DNA from: Balamuthia mandrillaris
Lineage: Eukaryota > Discosea > Longamoebia > Balamuthiidae
Assembly (NCBI GenBank): GCA_031835245.1
Contig: JAVKOQ010000112.1
Location: forward strand, 62,001-126,000
DNA length: 64,000 nucleotides
Direction of reading: 5' to 3'
Part shown: positions 21,266 to 35,559 of the stretch, in pieces
How the letters are laid out: the number at the start of each line of letters is the position of its first letter
Position numbering within the stretch: the stretch's first letter is position 1
The notes under the pieces: generated by a model
What the model saw: the letters and a program-made list of their open reading frames with translations, nothing else
What the model was told of the DNA's origin: nothing
Database searches by the model: none
Position numbers and translations under genes: made by a program

Positions 21266-22759
21266 TCAATGCAAGGCAAGTTTGGCCACAGTGATCACCC
21301 TTTCTACGCCACACTTGCCCTGTGCCAGTCTGACGAAGCCATCTTCACCATACTCCGTGCCCCATGAGTTCTTCATTTAAATGAAGCGTCAGTGACAAAC
21401 AAATGAAGACAAGCAAGCAAGTATCTGCGGCAAACGAAGAAACAAAAAAACAAACAAACAGAGCATAGGATAATAGGTACTTTGAGCTTCCAGAAACGAA
21501 GGCCCTTTTCTTCACCGTAGCCAACGATTGTCACGCAGTGGTTGATGAAGTCTGGCTTGCACTTTTCAGGATCGAGGATGCCGCTCTGGTACGACACCAA
21601 CGGCAACGCGTTCAAACACGCCGACACGGGTCCGTAACGGTACACCAGTGCTTTAATCTATGAAATCAACTTTTAATATTTCAAAGAAAACAAAACAATA
21701 CCAAACACGCAAAAACAAGACTCGTAAAACGAACCATTTCGGGGTGACAAGGTTGGGTGCCCAATCGACAGTAGCTGGTATGTCCAGCGATGCGAACGCC
21801 CGCGCTCTTTGGGCGAAAGACACAGCTCTCATCCCTTGCCGTGTAGGGATATTCCTCATCCGTGTTGATCATTCCTTTCTCGGGTTTTTTCATGATGTCG
21901 CCCATTGCGAGGAAGGGCCATCCACCGTTGCAGCCGTGGTTGGAGAGGGAGCAGTCCACAAACTCTTGCTCCGAGAGAATTTTCATGTGGTGGCCCGCTT
22001 TTGTCCACATTCCTTCCACATTACCTACCGTTGAAAATGCCCTTTACAGTGTTTTTTTGATCAAAATTGTTTAAAGAAAAGCTTAGAGGGTAGAAGAGAA
22101 GAGAAAGAGAGAAAAGGAAAGAAACGACTGGAAGGAGAGAACGTACCAACAACTACCACAAGCTTTTTGGTCTTTGACAGTAATGCCAATATGTTCGGTC
22201 CAATCCCAGGAGTCAGGCACTTTGCCCTGGATGACATCCTCCATTAGCACGCCTGTCATCTTTCGAAGCTCTTCCTCATCGACCTGCTCTTCAGGCAGAC
22301 CCATTGTGGCCAGATCCCCTCCGCAGGGGTATCTGTTAAGAAAACATAAGAAAACAAAACAAAAAACAAAAAAACAATAATGTACCTTGCGAACTCTTCG
22401 AGACTCATGTCGAAGAACTTGGTCACTCCAAAGGTAGCTTCTGGATTTGCGTTGCTTTGCAGCAGTCCGTTCAGCTCTCGCCAGTTGGCCGCAAAGTTTT
22501 GCATGGCCTTTGTCCTCTCCTCTTTGGTGGGGTAGCTCTTCTGGTAGTCCTTCATGAAACGTTGAAAGGCTTCATGGATCTTTTCTTTTTCTTCAGCTGT
22601 TGTTGGTTCATCTTTCGCAGGAGACAAAGCAGAAGAAGGGAGAGAAAGACTTAGGAACGACGAAGAAGAGGGAGGAGAAGGGTCATCCGTTGCTGAAGCA
22701 ATCGCAAAGATGAAGAAGAATAAAAGAGGCGTAAACAACCAAAGCGAGCTCGTCCTCAT
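21266..22759 (-). CDS. Papain-family (C1A) cysteine protease, cathepsin-like
   Basis: Five exons: 22759-22386, 22332-22147, 22041-21735, 21657-21481, 21370-21266 (382 residues). An N-terminal signal peptide (LWLFTPLLFFFIFAIASA) precedes an inhibitor propeptide (EAFQRFMKDYQKSYPTKEER, FGVTKFFDMSLEEFARYP). The mature enzyme has the oxyanion Gln and nucleophile Cys (VKDQKACGSCWAFSTVGNVEG), the SNHGCNGGWP disulfide motif, the catalytic His (INHCVTIVGYG) and Asn (KNSWGTEYGEDGF). All active-site residues are intact, so it should be an active lysosomal or secreted endopeptidase. The active-site Trp codon is split by an intron. Length is normal for the family. Confidence 0.95.
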
Positions 22760-22997
22760 AGCCTATCTGTTTCGTTGGTTAACTAAAACAAAAAAAAAAA
22801 AAGAGAAAAGAAGAAGTGCGATGCAAAAAGAAAATATATAAAAACTGAAAAAACAAAAAAACAAGAAAGTGAGTTGTAAATGTGATGGAAGTGAGTTTGC
22901 CGTCCTTTTGTCTTGGGTTTTCTTCATGTCCATCAGCATCACCGTGGACCATTTAATGCGCTCTCTCTTGTTCATGTTTGTTTTCCAAGTGCATCGA

Positions 22998-25521
<2,524 letters not shown>

Positions 25522-25682
25522 GTCGTCGTTGGTTTGCACTTTAATAACTATTTTTCTTTTCTGGGAAATTTCTATGCTCTTTCCTTTTTTTGAGTGCAAT
25601 AAAATGATTTTTCTATCGAATTTCTATCGAACTTTGTCCGCAACAATGACGTCACATCGGGTGGTGAGGAAGAACAAACAAC

Positions 25683-26081
25683 ATGGAGGAGGTGCGAGGT
25701 TTGTGTTGGTGTTGGTTTCGGTGTGGTGGTTTCCTTGTTGAGGGCATGGGCATGGAAAGAGAATGGTTTTATTTTTTGTATTTTTAACGTCTGGTGTTCA
25801 TCGCATGCAGAACTGAACCAGAAACTGAAAGAACTGGAAAAAGAAGCCGCTGAGTTCTTTCGGAACTGTCAGGCCATGCAAGACTACCAAAACTCGCTGC
25901 TCCAAGTTTGTGAGATTTGGGTTTGTTACTCCCTGCCTTCCTCTTTCTGTGATTGTCTAAAGCAAACAAAACAACCTCACTAACTAATAATACCAACTCC
26001 CAGACGGAATGGATATCAAATGCAAAGAACCTTTCACAAATTGAGCGGACACTCCAACAAATGCCTGACTCAAGAAAGTAA
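25683..26081 (+). CDS. Small coiled-coil protein, possibly BLOC-1 subunit-like
   Basis: Three exons, 25683-25698, 25811-25905 and 26004-26081 (62 residues). The phases fit without stops: MEEVR, then ELNQKLKELEKEAAEFF, then TEWISNAKNLSQIERTLQQM. The product is one amphipathic helix. The middle resembles the C-terminal half of BLOC1S1 (a lysine/glutamate helix followed by W-x-x-x-x-x-N), but it is too short to be sure. A strong donor-like GTAAGC overlaps the stop, so a further exon after ~26140 is possible and would change the tail. It is divergent from the aldehyde dehydrogenase gene with only 161 bp between start codons. Confidence 0.45.
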
Positions 26082-26184
26082 GCCTACTCAAACTCAAAGC
26101 ACAGAGTGAGAGAGAGAGAGAACGAGAGAAGAGAACTTTCACAATAGTTATGTCAGTTGTTTTATTTCTGTTCTTAGTATTATT

Positions 26185-28476
26185 CTATCCACGTTGTGAT
26201 ACTGCCACATCTTTCTTTCTGCCGTTGAACCTACAATAACAAATAGGTCAGTTTGAACACAAAACCAACAGTAGCAGCAACAACAACAAGAATACGGAGA
26301 GGAAGACAAGAAAGAAGAAACAAAACAAGAGAAGTTAAAGAAGAGGCAGAAGAATGAAGAACAAAAGATGGAGTACAAAGAGGAGAAGAGCGAACCGAGA
26401 CTGCGTCTGCAAGAGCTTTTGGAGGGAATGTAAGACTTGGGAGGCTTGTGCGTTGGTGTAGATGCCGTCCGAGTAAGCCCCGCCTTTGGGCTTAAAACAT
26501 TCCAGGTCTTCGCTTTGAAGGCTTTTTCCGTCTTTCCGCCGTTGCTCACAAAAGTTTAAAAACTATGTTGGTGTGGTTAAACAAAAGATGTAAACATTAC
26601 ATGTGTTTTTAAAAAGGTCTTTACCTCAGAGAGCTCATCTAACAGAGCGCTGACTTGTCGGACATGATCCTCCACGCTTGCCCTCTCGCTCAACCATCGC
26701 ACCAACAACAACTTGCGAATAAAGTCAGCCAGCATGGTGATCGTTTGTTTAAACTTGGTCTTCTCATCCTCCGTATTCTTGTTGATATTGCTGCTGCTGT
26801 TGCTGCGTTCTACCATTGGGGAAGGGGGAGCAGAAGAAGATAACGAAGGGGTTTGTGGTTGTTGGTGGGGTTTTGAAGAGAGACGAACAGGAATGGGAGG
26901 AAGAGAAGAATCGGAAGTTGTTAACACTGAAGCTTGTTTGTTGCGAGGCGGCACTGGTGGAGGTGATGGTCGACGAATGACACATGACGAGGATGAAGAA
27001 GATGAAGAGGGGGCAGATGGCGAGGATGAAGAAGGATAAGAAGCATAGAGCCCAGGTTTTCGTAGAGTAGCAGAAGAAGTGGCAAGCATTGAACTTGGTC
27101 GTGCAGAGCTTTGCAGTCGTTTCTTTTGTTTTTTGAGGTCAGAGGCTGAAATAAGAATAGGAGGTTTCATGGAGGACGTTTGAGAAGGAGGAGAAGAAGA
27201 AGGAGAAGGAAAGAAGCCTCGTTGACCCTCCGTTGGGAGTGTTACTGGTTGAGTCCGGGGGATGGCTTCGAAGCGGCCGGAACGAACTCTGGCACCATTG
27301 TGGCTTGGTTTGTAGTTTGTACGCACAAACGGAACAACAGCTGCTTTCCGCTCGTTCGTGCTGTCTTGAGAGTCTTGTTGAAGCGAAGATGAAGCAGGAT
27401 GTTGAGGATGATGAAAGAGAGAGGAGAGAAAAGAGGGAGCTTGGAACTCATCGCTTGCAGGAGAGGGCAACAGCATGAAGAACTTATCTTGCAAAGCCGT
27501 CAACAGGCAATGATAACTGTTCAAATGCTTGTTTTGTTTGTTTGAACTGGTTGTCGTAGCGACGAACGATGAAGATGAGGACAAAGAAGAGGATGAAGAG
27601 GATGAAGAAAAGATTTCACATTCAAGCTCACAAACGTCCTCTGCCATGTCGCTGAGCTGAGCGACCAAGAGGGAGACGGCGTAGACGATGCGATGCCGGT
27701 AGTTGCGGATGCTGCTTTCTTCCATGGCTTGCTTTATTGTACATCCAGCTCCGCCCGTTTTTGCTTTAGCCTTTGAGACAAAGACGCAGGGACATCGAGA
27801 GAGATGAGAAGAGTCATTCAAAGAGAGAAGTGAGGAAGATTGTACCCGAGTCTTGGAAACGGTATGAATTTTTAATCCAATGGGCTCTTCAGCATCGGTG
27901 GTGGGTTGCTGGACGGTCGTGAAGTGAACAATTGCAGTGAAGTTGGCTTCAAAACGCTTGCACTTGCTGTCTTTGCAAGCAGCGTCTATGTCGTCCTTTG
28001 AAAGATGAAATGTTCCCACCCCAAGAAAGGAAGTGTGAAGCCAAAACCGACAAAGTTGTTCCTTAGTAATACAAGAGAAAAAAGAAAGGATGGCTGAGCA
28101 ACAAAGAACAAAGAACAAAAGAGAAGAAGAACGTACTGGTTTGCCAAACACATCTCCTTTTGTCCAAAACTCGAATTTAACCGCTCCTCTAACCCGGATT
28201 GTCGGAGGAATGGTGAAGCATAGAATCTCTCCATCATCTATCTCATCTTTCACTGGTTCCTGCAGGGTAAGAAAAAGTTGGTTGAAAAACAAATTAAAAG
28301 AAGAATAAGAGCATGAAAAAGGAATAGAAAATAAAAAAAAAAGAGCTGAACCAACCAGTAATGCGTCTTCAATAACTTCTCGCTTTTCATTATCTGCACC
28401 AAGTTCTATCACTCTCAACAGTATTTCTTACATTTCAAACAACGTAAAAGAATGAGTTTACATTTAGAGCCAATGT

Positions 28477-28522
<46 letters not shown>

Positions 28523-29036
28523 GAGAGAGAGAGAGGAGCGAAAAGAACAAGGAACGTACTCAAGCGACCAACTTTAGGAGGAGGCTTCAGTATAACTTTA
28601 CTCATTCCTAACGTGATCAACGGCACCGGGCCAAACTTTTGTATTTGCTCAAAGTACTGCACGAAGCGTTTCTGTGATGGAATGGTCACTCCTTTGTTGT
28701 CTTCACATCGGGTCACGCCAAAGAACTCCAAAGATTCTTCAGCCCGTTCCAATAAACCTAAATGCAGCAACAGCGCCGATATCATCAATCCTGTTCTTCC
28801 CTGTTCGTTTGGTCAAACAACGTTTAGTTTCACTTTGTTATTCTCTTCTCTTTGTTGTTTATCTCTCTTCTTTCTTCATTCTTCTTTGCTCTTCCATCTT
28901 CCCTCTTCCTTCTTTTCTCGTTACATTTTCTGGGATATTACCTTGCCAGCTTTGCAATGCACGGCAATAACATTGAGAGGATGAGCTTCCAACCATTCCG
29001 ACTGCATTACAACGTTGTTAGCTTGTGAAGAGAGCA

Positions 29037-29080
<44 letters not shown>

Positions 29081-29782
29081 CTGCTGACATGCAAAAGCCT
29101 TCCATTGTCTCGATGGAAGGACAGTTGTGGTCATCCATCGGAAAGCAATGTGCTGTCAAAAGAGCAAACGTTAAAGCCGAAAAACAGGACAAGAAGCAAC
29201 AAAAACGAAAAACAAAACACCAAACAAAACCAACGAACAACAAAACTGCAAAACGAAGCACAAACCTTGTCCTTTAAACTTTTGTGGGTCATAACCTCGC
29301 TCTGAGCATAAATTGTAAACCCTATAGTGTCCGCCATGAAAGAGCTCCAAAAAGCTATTTTTTGTAGTTTTGAACAACAACAAACAACAAACAATATTGC
29401 AACATTAAAAAAACAAACCAAAACAAAACAAAAAACAGAAAGGAAGAAGGAAACAAAGGAAGAATGAGACGGAGCGCCAAGCCGATTGGTGAGAAAAAAA
29501 TAATAATGAACACAATTGAAAGAAAAAGGATTGTTTTTTACCGTTGAACCTCGCTCATAGGATTCCGAAACATGCCTTCGATCTTCTCCGAAGGAAAACC
29601 CTGAAGGGCGATCCACGCGACGAAATCAATGATTGCGCATATAGGGCAAAAACAAATAGAGTGGTGGTGACAGCGCGTACCATTGCGATGACTCTATCGG
29701 TGATGTAGGTAAGATCCAAGTCAAATGAGTTCAGTTGGTACCGAATCTTTTTCTGCGAGACCAGAGAACGAACCAGGTCCAT
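26185..29782 (-). CDS. PTEN: PTEN phosphoinositide 3-phosphatase with long C-terminal extension
   Basis: Twelve exons: 29782-29681, 29600-29542, 29354-29266, 29152-29082, 29001-28942, 28800-28560, 28426-28356, 28259-28137, 28061-27846, 27770-26625, 26562-26396, 26230-26185 (796 residues). It removes the 3-phosphate of PI(3,4,5)P3. The start [16 protein letters not shown] keeps the PIP2-binding motif; [34 protein letters not shown] and the P-loop HCKAGKGRTG are intact, with the P-loop split by an intron at GK/GR. A C2 domain follows ([39 protein letters not shown]). After it there are ~400 extra residues: Ser/Pro-rich sequence between two helical blocks ([40 protein letters not shown]). Human PTEN is 403 residues, so this protein is about twice as long. 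No PDZ-binding end was seen. Confidence 0.95.
28481..28522 (+). repeat. (GA)n microsatellite, PTEN intron 6
   Basis: On the sense (minus) strand this is (CT)n, ahead of the acceptor at 28427. A similar tract at 29040-29076 lies in PTEN intron 4. Confidence 0.9.
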
Positions 29783-30271
29783 TGTTCATGTTTCGGTTTT
29801 TAACCAACAACTTTCCTTCCTATATCGCTTTTTTTTTCTCTCTTCAAAATTCTTTCGAAAGCGTCGTAGCCAAAAGCTTTGCGCTGATCAAAAAAGTCTT
29901 GCTTCCACCTGGCTCAACGTTTCACTTTGGGCCTCTGCCGCGCCTCTCCCTCCCTTCGTTACGTTCGTTCTGTTGTGTTTTTGTAATGATTTTTTATTGG
30001 GTGGTGTATATCTCAAGAATTCCAAATATGACAAGCATTCTAAATATGCCAGTAATTTAAAAGATATTACCTGACTACTATACCAGCTATTAGGTTCGTT
30101 TTTCAACCTAGATCTTTAAATTTTATAAATGGTAATGCCACGTAATCAAAATCAAAAAGTGACAGAAAAGAGAAAAAATTAATTCATCACAAAAAGAATT
30201 GCAAAGAAAAAAAAGAAAAAAACGTAGCACCAGAGTAGCGAAGAAGAAAAGCACCGACAGGAGGCAACAAA
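29783..30271. other. divergent promoter between PTEN and the LicD-like gene
   Basis: This 489-base gap is AT-rich. A T-run near 29828 and AT-rich stretches at 30105-30230 are the main features. No supported ORF or RNA gene was seen. Confidence 0.45.
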
Positions 30272-31000
30272 ATGGGAGCGCACACGAGCCTGATTAAAAA
30301 CATGAACCCCTTCTTCCTGGTGTTGTGCCTCATCTTGCTGCTCATCCTCGCCAGGAAGTTCCTGTTACAAAGTTTGTTGGCCTACTCCGCCAACGCCTCC
30401 GCCGCGCACAACCGGCTGATGCGCCGGTTCTTCCTCTTGCTCCAATCCATCAACCACCGAACCATCGTAGTTCTCCTTATCTGCTCGCTGTTGCCCACGC
30501 TCATGTTTGAGTGGTACTACCTGGACCGCTGCCCCGTGAGCCCTACCTACTACGAAACCAACAAGGAGAACGCCAGGCAGGTCATCCGCATACTCAACGA
30601 CCATAAAATGGACTACTGGGTGGACAGCGCTTCACTGTTGAACGTGCTTAGGAACGAGGAGATCAACCCTTGGGACCATGATGTTGACTTTGCGATGATA
30701 TACCCTGGAGACGCTGAACTCGACCAGCTCATTGACACGTTTCGCAAAGTACGTTTTTGGCGTTTCGTTTTATTTTTGTTGCTGTTGTTTCCAAAGAACT
30801 CACCCTTGGTTTTTTGTCATCATGATGATGACAATAGGAACAAATATTTAATTTGCAATACCTTCCAGAGAGGTACCTCTTCCCTTTGCTTTTGTTCTTT
30901 CTTTCTTTCCCTCTTACGCAAAACAAACAAGAAGAAATTTCTTCTCGTTCTCTCTCTCTCTTCTCCCTCCCTCCCTCCCTCCCTCGTTGATCGTTTGTTA

Positions 31001-31045
<45 letters not shown>

Positions 31046-31415
31046 TCATAGCATTATTGCTGTTGTTATTTCTGTAAACTGATTGCATCCCAACTTTAAA
31101 CATAGAGGACTACTCCAACTCTATCCAATGGGACTGTCTAAAGGTCCGCACGCCGACATCTTAATGTGGTATGAGAGCGAAAACGACGCTGGCGAGCGGA
31201 TACTCTACAGTCCAGAATACACCCTCCACAACAGCGAGCACCGCCGCAGCGACATCCTCCCCTTGAAACCGAGCGAGTGGCTGGGCATGCCCGTTACCAT
31301 TCCCAATGAGGCACACAGGGTTTGCAGAGAGGAATACGGGGAAACGTACATGACTGCTTTGGTCTACCGTCTGGATTGTTTGGAGAATATTATTCATGGG
31401 CGTACTTTCTTTTAA
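30272..31415 (+). CDS. LicD/fukutin-like membrane protein
   Basis: Three exons: 30272-30748, 30838-30872, 31106-31415 (273 residues). Two hydrophobic segments (about residues 12-30 and 62-78) sit near the N-terminus. The rest carries LicD-family marks: YWVDSASLLNVLRNEEINPW, the acidic catalytic-type motif DHDVDFAM, LYPMGLSKGPHADILMWYE, DILPLKPSEWLGMPVTIPNE and REEYGETYM. LicD proteins transfer phosphocholine or, in the fukutin branch, ribitol-phosphate onto glycans in the Golgi; which applies here is unknown. Orientation is probably Golgi-lumenal type II, by analogy. Intron 2 holds (CT)n before its acceptor. It converges with the hydrolase gene, 60 bp apart. Confidence 0.82.
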
Positions 31416-31475
31416 CACGAAGTTGAACGCTTTTCGTTTGCATCTTTGGTACACTGTTTGTAAATGGTTTGTTTT

Positions 31476-32400
31476 TTAGAGGTGTTGCTTGAAGAACTCA
31501 AGGGCAAGCTCTAGAGCACGTTGCACGTCCTTGCGAACTTCCTCGTTAGTGACGTCTCCACGATTGACCCAACCGTGCTGCTGCTGAGGGAAGTTGACGA
31601 CTTTGCAGTGCTCTCCAAAGGCCTCCTTCTCTTGCAGCTTCTGAATGACGGCTCCGCCTTCTTTGACAAAGTCGGGGTCGTTTGCGGCCGGAAGCAGCAA
31701 GTGAGGGCCACTCTTTACTCTCTCAGCGACAGCCACTGGGTCCTGCAAGTGGTGCAATGTGAGATAAGATGGAAGAAGGAGAGCAGAGCGCACGTAAGGA
31801 GAGTATGATACACAAACCTTTTCAAAGACTAGTTGTTCCAGAATGAGTGAAGGGTGGCAATCGACACCACATTTGATGCTAGGAGCAATGGCCTCGTCGC
31901 CACTGAAATGGAACATGGCCCAGCTTCCCCAACAGAAGCCGATCATGCCTACGCTCTCGATGCCCTTGTCCTTCAGGAAAGGCAACACTACTTCTTTCAC
32001 ATCCTGTTCAACCAAAAAAAAGTATGGGTAAAAACGTAGCAGAGAGAAGAGATTACTCGAAAAGTAAGAGGACCAAAACCTTTTGGAGTGCTTCAGCAGG
32101 ATATTTCTTGGCCCAGGTCATTAGCTCGCTGATAGAAGGAAGGGGGTCTCCTCTGAACAAATCGGGCAACACCACGAAATAACCCGCAGCAGCGAGCTGA
32201 TCGGCGATGGCTTTGCTCCTTCCGCTCTCCGGCCCAAAGACGTCATGGACGACCAGGATGGCTTTGCCGCCTTGCTCGGCGTGGCCTGTGAGGTAGGCCT
32301 GCATGCCTTGGCCTATGTCCTCCGTGGTTCCGGTGGGAGTGTAATCCACCTTCAGAGCGGGCCACGAGCCAGCAGGACAGCAAGAGGGAGCTCCTTCCAT
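31476..32400 (-). CDS. Dienelactone hydrolase family alpha/beta hydrolase
   Basis: Three exons: 32400-32080, 32003-31818, 31742-31476 (257 residues). The fold markers are in order: AILVVHDVFG, GYFVVLPDLFRGDP, then nucleophile Cys in MIGFCWGSW, Asp in AANDPDF and His in QQQHGWVNRG. The Cys-Asp-His triad and the length match the family, which hydrolyses dienelactones or related esters in the cytosol. ATG 32400 begins MEGAPSCCPAGSWPALKVDY; the short lysine-rich extension in front of it is not needed. Substrate not predictable. Confidence 0.92.
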
Positions 32401-32739
32401 TCTTTTTATTTTTTTCGTTTTTTTTTTGCTGGTCAAACCTCAAGTGCCGCAGGGTGGACACAACTATGGAGGGGTCGTGTATTTTTCCACTGAGACAAAG
32501 GGGAACAGCGTGCCGTGTTATCATGGTTTTTGTCTACTCCTGCGGCGTTACAGGTCAAACCACTTTGGGAGAGTCGTTTCTCGTTGCCAGGAAACACGTG
32601 TCGTCATGGTTTGTGCAAAAAGCTTTGTTTACAACAGTCCCCTCTCCCTGCTAACCTGATCATCATGGAGAGGGTGGGTGAACTTGGCGCAAAAGGAGAC
32701 CGTGTGGAGCGGAAGGTAAACGTTGTGGTTATTTCTTTT

Positions 32740-33654
32740 TTACAATAGGTTGTGGCGGAGTCGTTTCAGCCATCGGTGACAACGTCGCAGGTGATAATTG
32801 TACAGGCGAAGGGAGGAATGGAGGGCCTCATGCCACAGCTGGTCTTGTATGCGTTCCAAGGAGTGCAGCTCCAGGTAGCTCGCTTTCTCCTTGGTCCACG
32901 AATACACTCTTGTAGGTATCCACCAAACAGGAGGCTCTGCATTGTCTTCTCCTTCCTGTTCGTTTTCTTCTTCTCGCTGTTGCTGACGTTGAAGTTGCCT
33001 TTCAAAGAGTTTCAGTTGTTGATGGAAAGCAGGGTTGGGGTTGACAATGGATCGCTTTTCCTGAACGAGCCTCAGCGCCTCAGCGTAGCTGAGCCCTTGT
33101 GTGCGCATCAAATAGGAGATGACAAAGGTAGCGCTGCGAGAGGCTCCTGCCATGCAATGAATAAACACTTTGCCGCCTGCCCGCTTGTTTTTCTCTTCTT
33201 CTTGTTCTGTTTGACGTTCTTTCAAACTGATGAGAGCCTCTTCTTTGGAGAGGGCTTTGTCCATGAAATCGTGAACCACTGGGAAGTAGGTAAGAAGGTC
33301 CTGTTGTGGGATATCAAGCACACGTAGCACCATGTAGTCAAAGTCCTCGGTGAAGTGAGGATCCACCCCCGTTGTGGCAACCACCACGTGTGTTATTCCT
33401 AGTTTCTTAAGTTCTATAGGACAGCAAGCAACCAACCAAACAAAGAAAGTGAGCAGCAGAACAACACTAAAAGCGGAGGAGGGACCGAGATATTGACAAA
33501 ACCCACCCTCATGCTGGCGTGCATCTTCAAAGTTGCCAAGCCATAAACCGTCGATGATTTCAGTGGCCCTGAATGGAGGGGCGTAGAAGTACTGTCGCTG
33601 AACCCAAACAGCAAACACCACTGCGAAGATGGCTCCGATTACCCACCACCACAT
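32740..33654 (-). CDS. Membrane-anchored dual-specificity phosphatase
   Basis: Two exons: 33654-33507 and 33413-32740 (273 residues). The first ~20 residues (MWWWVIGAIFAVVFAVWVQ) are a membrane anchor or signal anchor. The phosphatase core has EIIDGLWLGNFEDA, the general-acid Asp in VLDIPQQDLL, the P-loop HCMAGASRSATFV and SYLMRTQGLSYAEAL with VNPNPAFHQQL. All catalytic residues are present. A ~30-residue charged insertion (KERQTEQEEEKNKRAGG) precedes the P-loop, and a ~70-residue basic C-terminal tail rich in Arg, His and Leu follows. A substrate cannot be named. Confidence 0.92.
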   Translation of the reverse strand: MWWWVIGAIFAVVFAVWVQRQYFYAPPFRATEIIDGLWLGNFEDARQHEGGFCQYLGPSSAFSVVLLLTFFVWLVACCPIELKKLGITHVVVATTGVDPHFTEDFDYMVLRVLDIPQQDLLTYFPVVHDFMDKALSKEEALISLKERQTEQEEEKNKRAGGKVFIHCMAGASRSATFVISYLMRTQGLSYAEALRLVQEKRSIVNPNPAFHQQLKLFERQLQRQQQREEENEQEGEDNAEPPVWWIPTRVYSWTKEKASYLELHSLERIQDQLWHEALHSSLRLYNYHLRRCHRWLKRLRHNLL

Positions 33655-33957
33655 CGTGTTCTTCTCTTCTGTTCTTCTTTCTGCTTCCCTCTCTTCTCTT
33701 CATTTTTTCTGTTCACCAAAACCAAAAGTTTTTTGTCGACAACAACGCCGTTGACCAACGCTCAACGGTTTGGTTTGGCGGTGGTCCTTGTCGACATCAA
33801 TGTTCTCCTCCGAAAGTAGCAGGGAAGCGCCCGGACCATTTTGCTGCCCTTTTTTCCCTTGCCATTTCTTTTCGGTCACATTTCACATGGACGCCGACGT
33901 GTTGTGTCCTTTTTCCTCTGTAGTAATACGCTTTCTTCTTTGGCTGGTTGTGTTTGT
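33655..33957. other. intergenic
   Basis: This gap holds the 5' flank of the phosphatase and the 3' flank of the OGFr-like gene, both on minus. Plus-strand open frames here are antisense, Phe/Ser-rich and unsupported. Confidence 0.5.
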
Positions 33958-34501
33958 TTATTTCCGTTTTGTCCGGTTTTTCTTGTTGAGTTTTTCTTGT
34001 TGTTTGGCGTTTGCACGTCTGGCGGCGGCACCCCCACCATGCGATTTAAACTGTTGTTGTTTTTTCTCCTTCTTGGCTGAGAATTGGAGCTTCAGCTGTT
34101 GCATTTCTTTGGCCTCCTCCTCTTCTTTACGGAACAATTCTTGCAACTCATCACTCATTGCAGCGCTTGAGTCTGCTCCGAGGTGAGAGAAAAAGACAGA
34201 CTCTGTTCTATCTTCAGGCTCCTCCTTAGTTTTGGCCACGTACGCTTCGGAGTCTTCTTCGTAGGCTAGCATGCGCCAGTAACGCCGGTAGGGAGTGTGA
34301 CAGTTTCGCAACAGACCTTTTTCCATTTCTTCTTCAAAGTGCTTCAGCCAAGGCTTCTTGTATCTGCCAAATCCAAGCTCACCAAGAGATATCAATATCC
34401 TGCCTGTTACAATTGTGGGCAGAAAAGAGCGAGACAGAACAAATGAATACAGAATGACGAATAAAATGCAAACATTAAAAGAAAGTTTAAGAGGAGGAGA
34501 G

Positions 34502-34547
<46 letters not shown>

Positions 34548-34914
34548 AGGCAGAACAAGAGGAATAATATGAAGATGAAGAGATACTAACTTATCCGAAG
34601 ATTGTTATGTGTTAAGCGGTTGAGGTTCTCATAGCGTTCTTCCCACTCTTCTGTTCTCGCTATTTGCCCCGAATGAAGGTCCACAAGCCTCATTCCATAA
34701 AAGTTTAGCATCAACCTTTGGTTGCATGTTCCCCAAAGTTAGTGACAGCACTACAAAAACACAAACTACAAACCGAAAAGACTTCAGCACTCTGAATGCA
34801 GAACCAAGGTCCTCTCGAATTAGGTTTGCTTCTTTCTTCGCAGCCAGAAAAATGTCAGCCGGATTTTAAAGCAGCAACTCTAGTCTTCGTCTCTCTCTCT
34901 CTCTTTCCTCTCTT

Positions 34915-34948
<34 letters not shown>

Positions 34949-34993
34949 TTTCCTCTCGCTTTCCTGTTGTGTTTGTTCTCTCTGTCTCTGTTT

Positions 34994-35037
<44 letters not shown>

Positions 35038-35522
35038 TTCTCTCTCTCTCTCTCTCTTTCTTTCGCAGTACCTTACTCAAAGCAAAGCTATTTCGATTGG
35101 TACCACCACTTTCAAAGATAGGAAACAGCCACTGGATATAACTTGAACCAACAAACAAAGACAGCAAACCATAAGGCATAACCCAAAGGGAACATACAGT
35201 TTTGAAAACTGAAATAAACGAACCCGTGATGTTTCTCCAATAGGTTGTAATTGTAGAACCAGTACTTGTGCATGTAGTCTATCTCTGCCCCATCCGGCTG
35301 TGAGCACACTTGGTTGCAATAGAAGAGGTAGTTACGCAGCGCTACGTTTTTGCGAACGCTCGTGTGTGTTGTGGCCGTGTTGGTCGTTTGTCGGCTTTCC
35401 TTCTGCTGTTTAGTGCCCGCTTCCTCCTCTTCTCCTTCTTCCTCCTCGCCATGCCGTCCTTCCTTCTTGTCCGGTACGACGGGCGGAGCTTGCTCCTCCC
35501 GCTGCTGTTCCTCCCTTTCCAT
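33958..35522 (-). CDS. Opioid growth factor receptor (OGFr) domain protein
   Basis: Five exons: 35522-35224, 35141-35072, 34835-34774, 34715-34591, 34403-33958 (333 residues). After a ~65-residue acidic N-terminus the OGFr_N domain is clear: LRNYLFYCNQ, EIDYMHKYWFYNYNLLEKHH, GYIQWLFPIFESGG, LIREDLGSAFRVLKSFRLML, NFYGMRLVDL and the RILISLGELGFGRYK end. The small third exon is required for continuity and closes in phase. The C-terminus is Lys/Gln-rich and probably nuclear. The molecular function of this domain outside vertebrates is unknown. Intron 2 is unusual: it carries ~180 bases of GA-rich repeat on the sense strand. Confidence 0.88.
34879..35062 (+). repeat. long interrupted (CT)n tract in OGFr-like intron 2
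   Basis: The tract reads CT on plus, so it is GA on the sense strand of the minus-strand gene, the reverse of all other intronic tracts in the window. It has at least three blocks with CTGT and CTTT interruptions. Confidence 0.85.
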
Positions 35523-35559
35523 TTCGTTTGTTTTGTTTTTCTTCACTTTTCAGTGATAA

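Noticed and set aside
34796-35146. Open frames rich in SLSLSL or RERERE
   Set aside because: They are translations of (CT)n/(GA)n microsatellites inside introns or intergenic DNA, not proteins.
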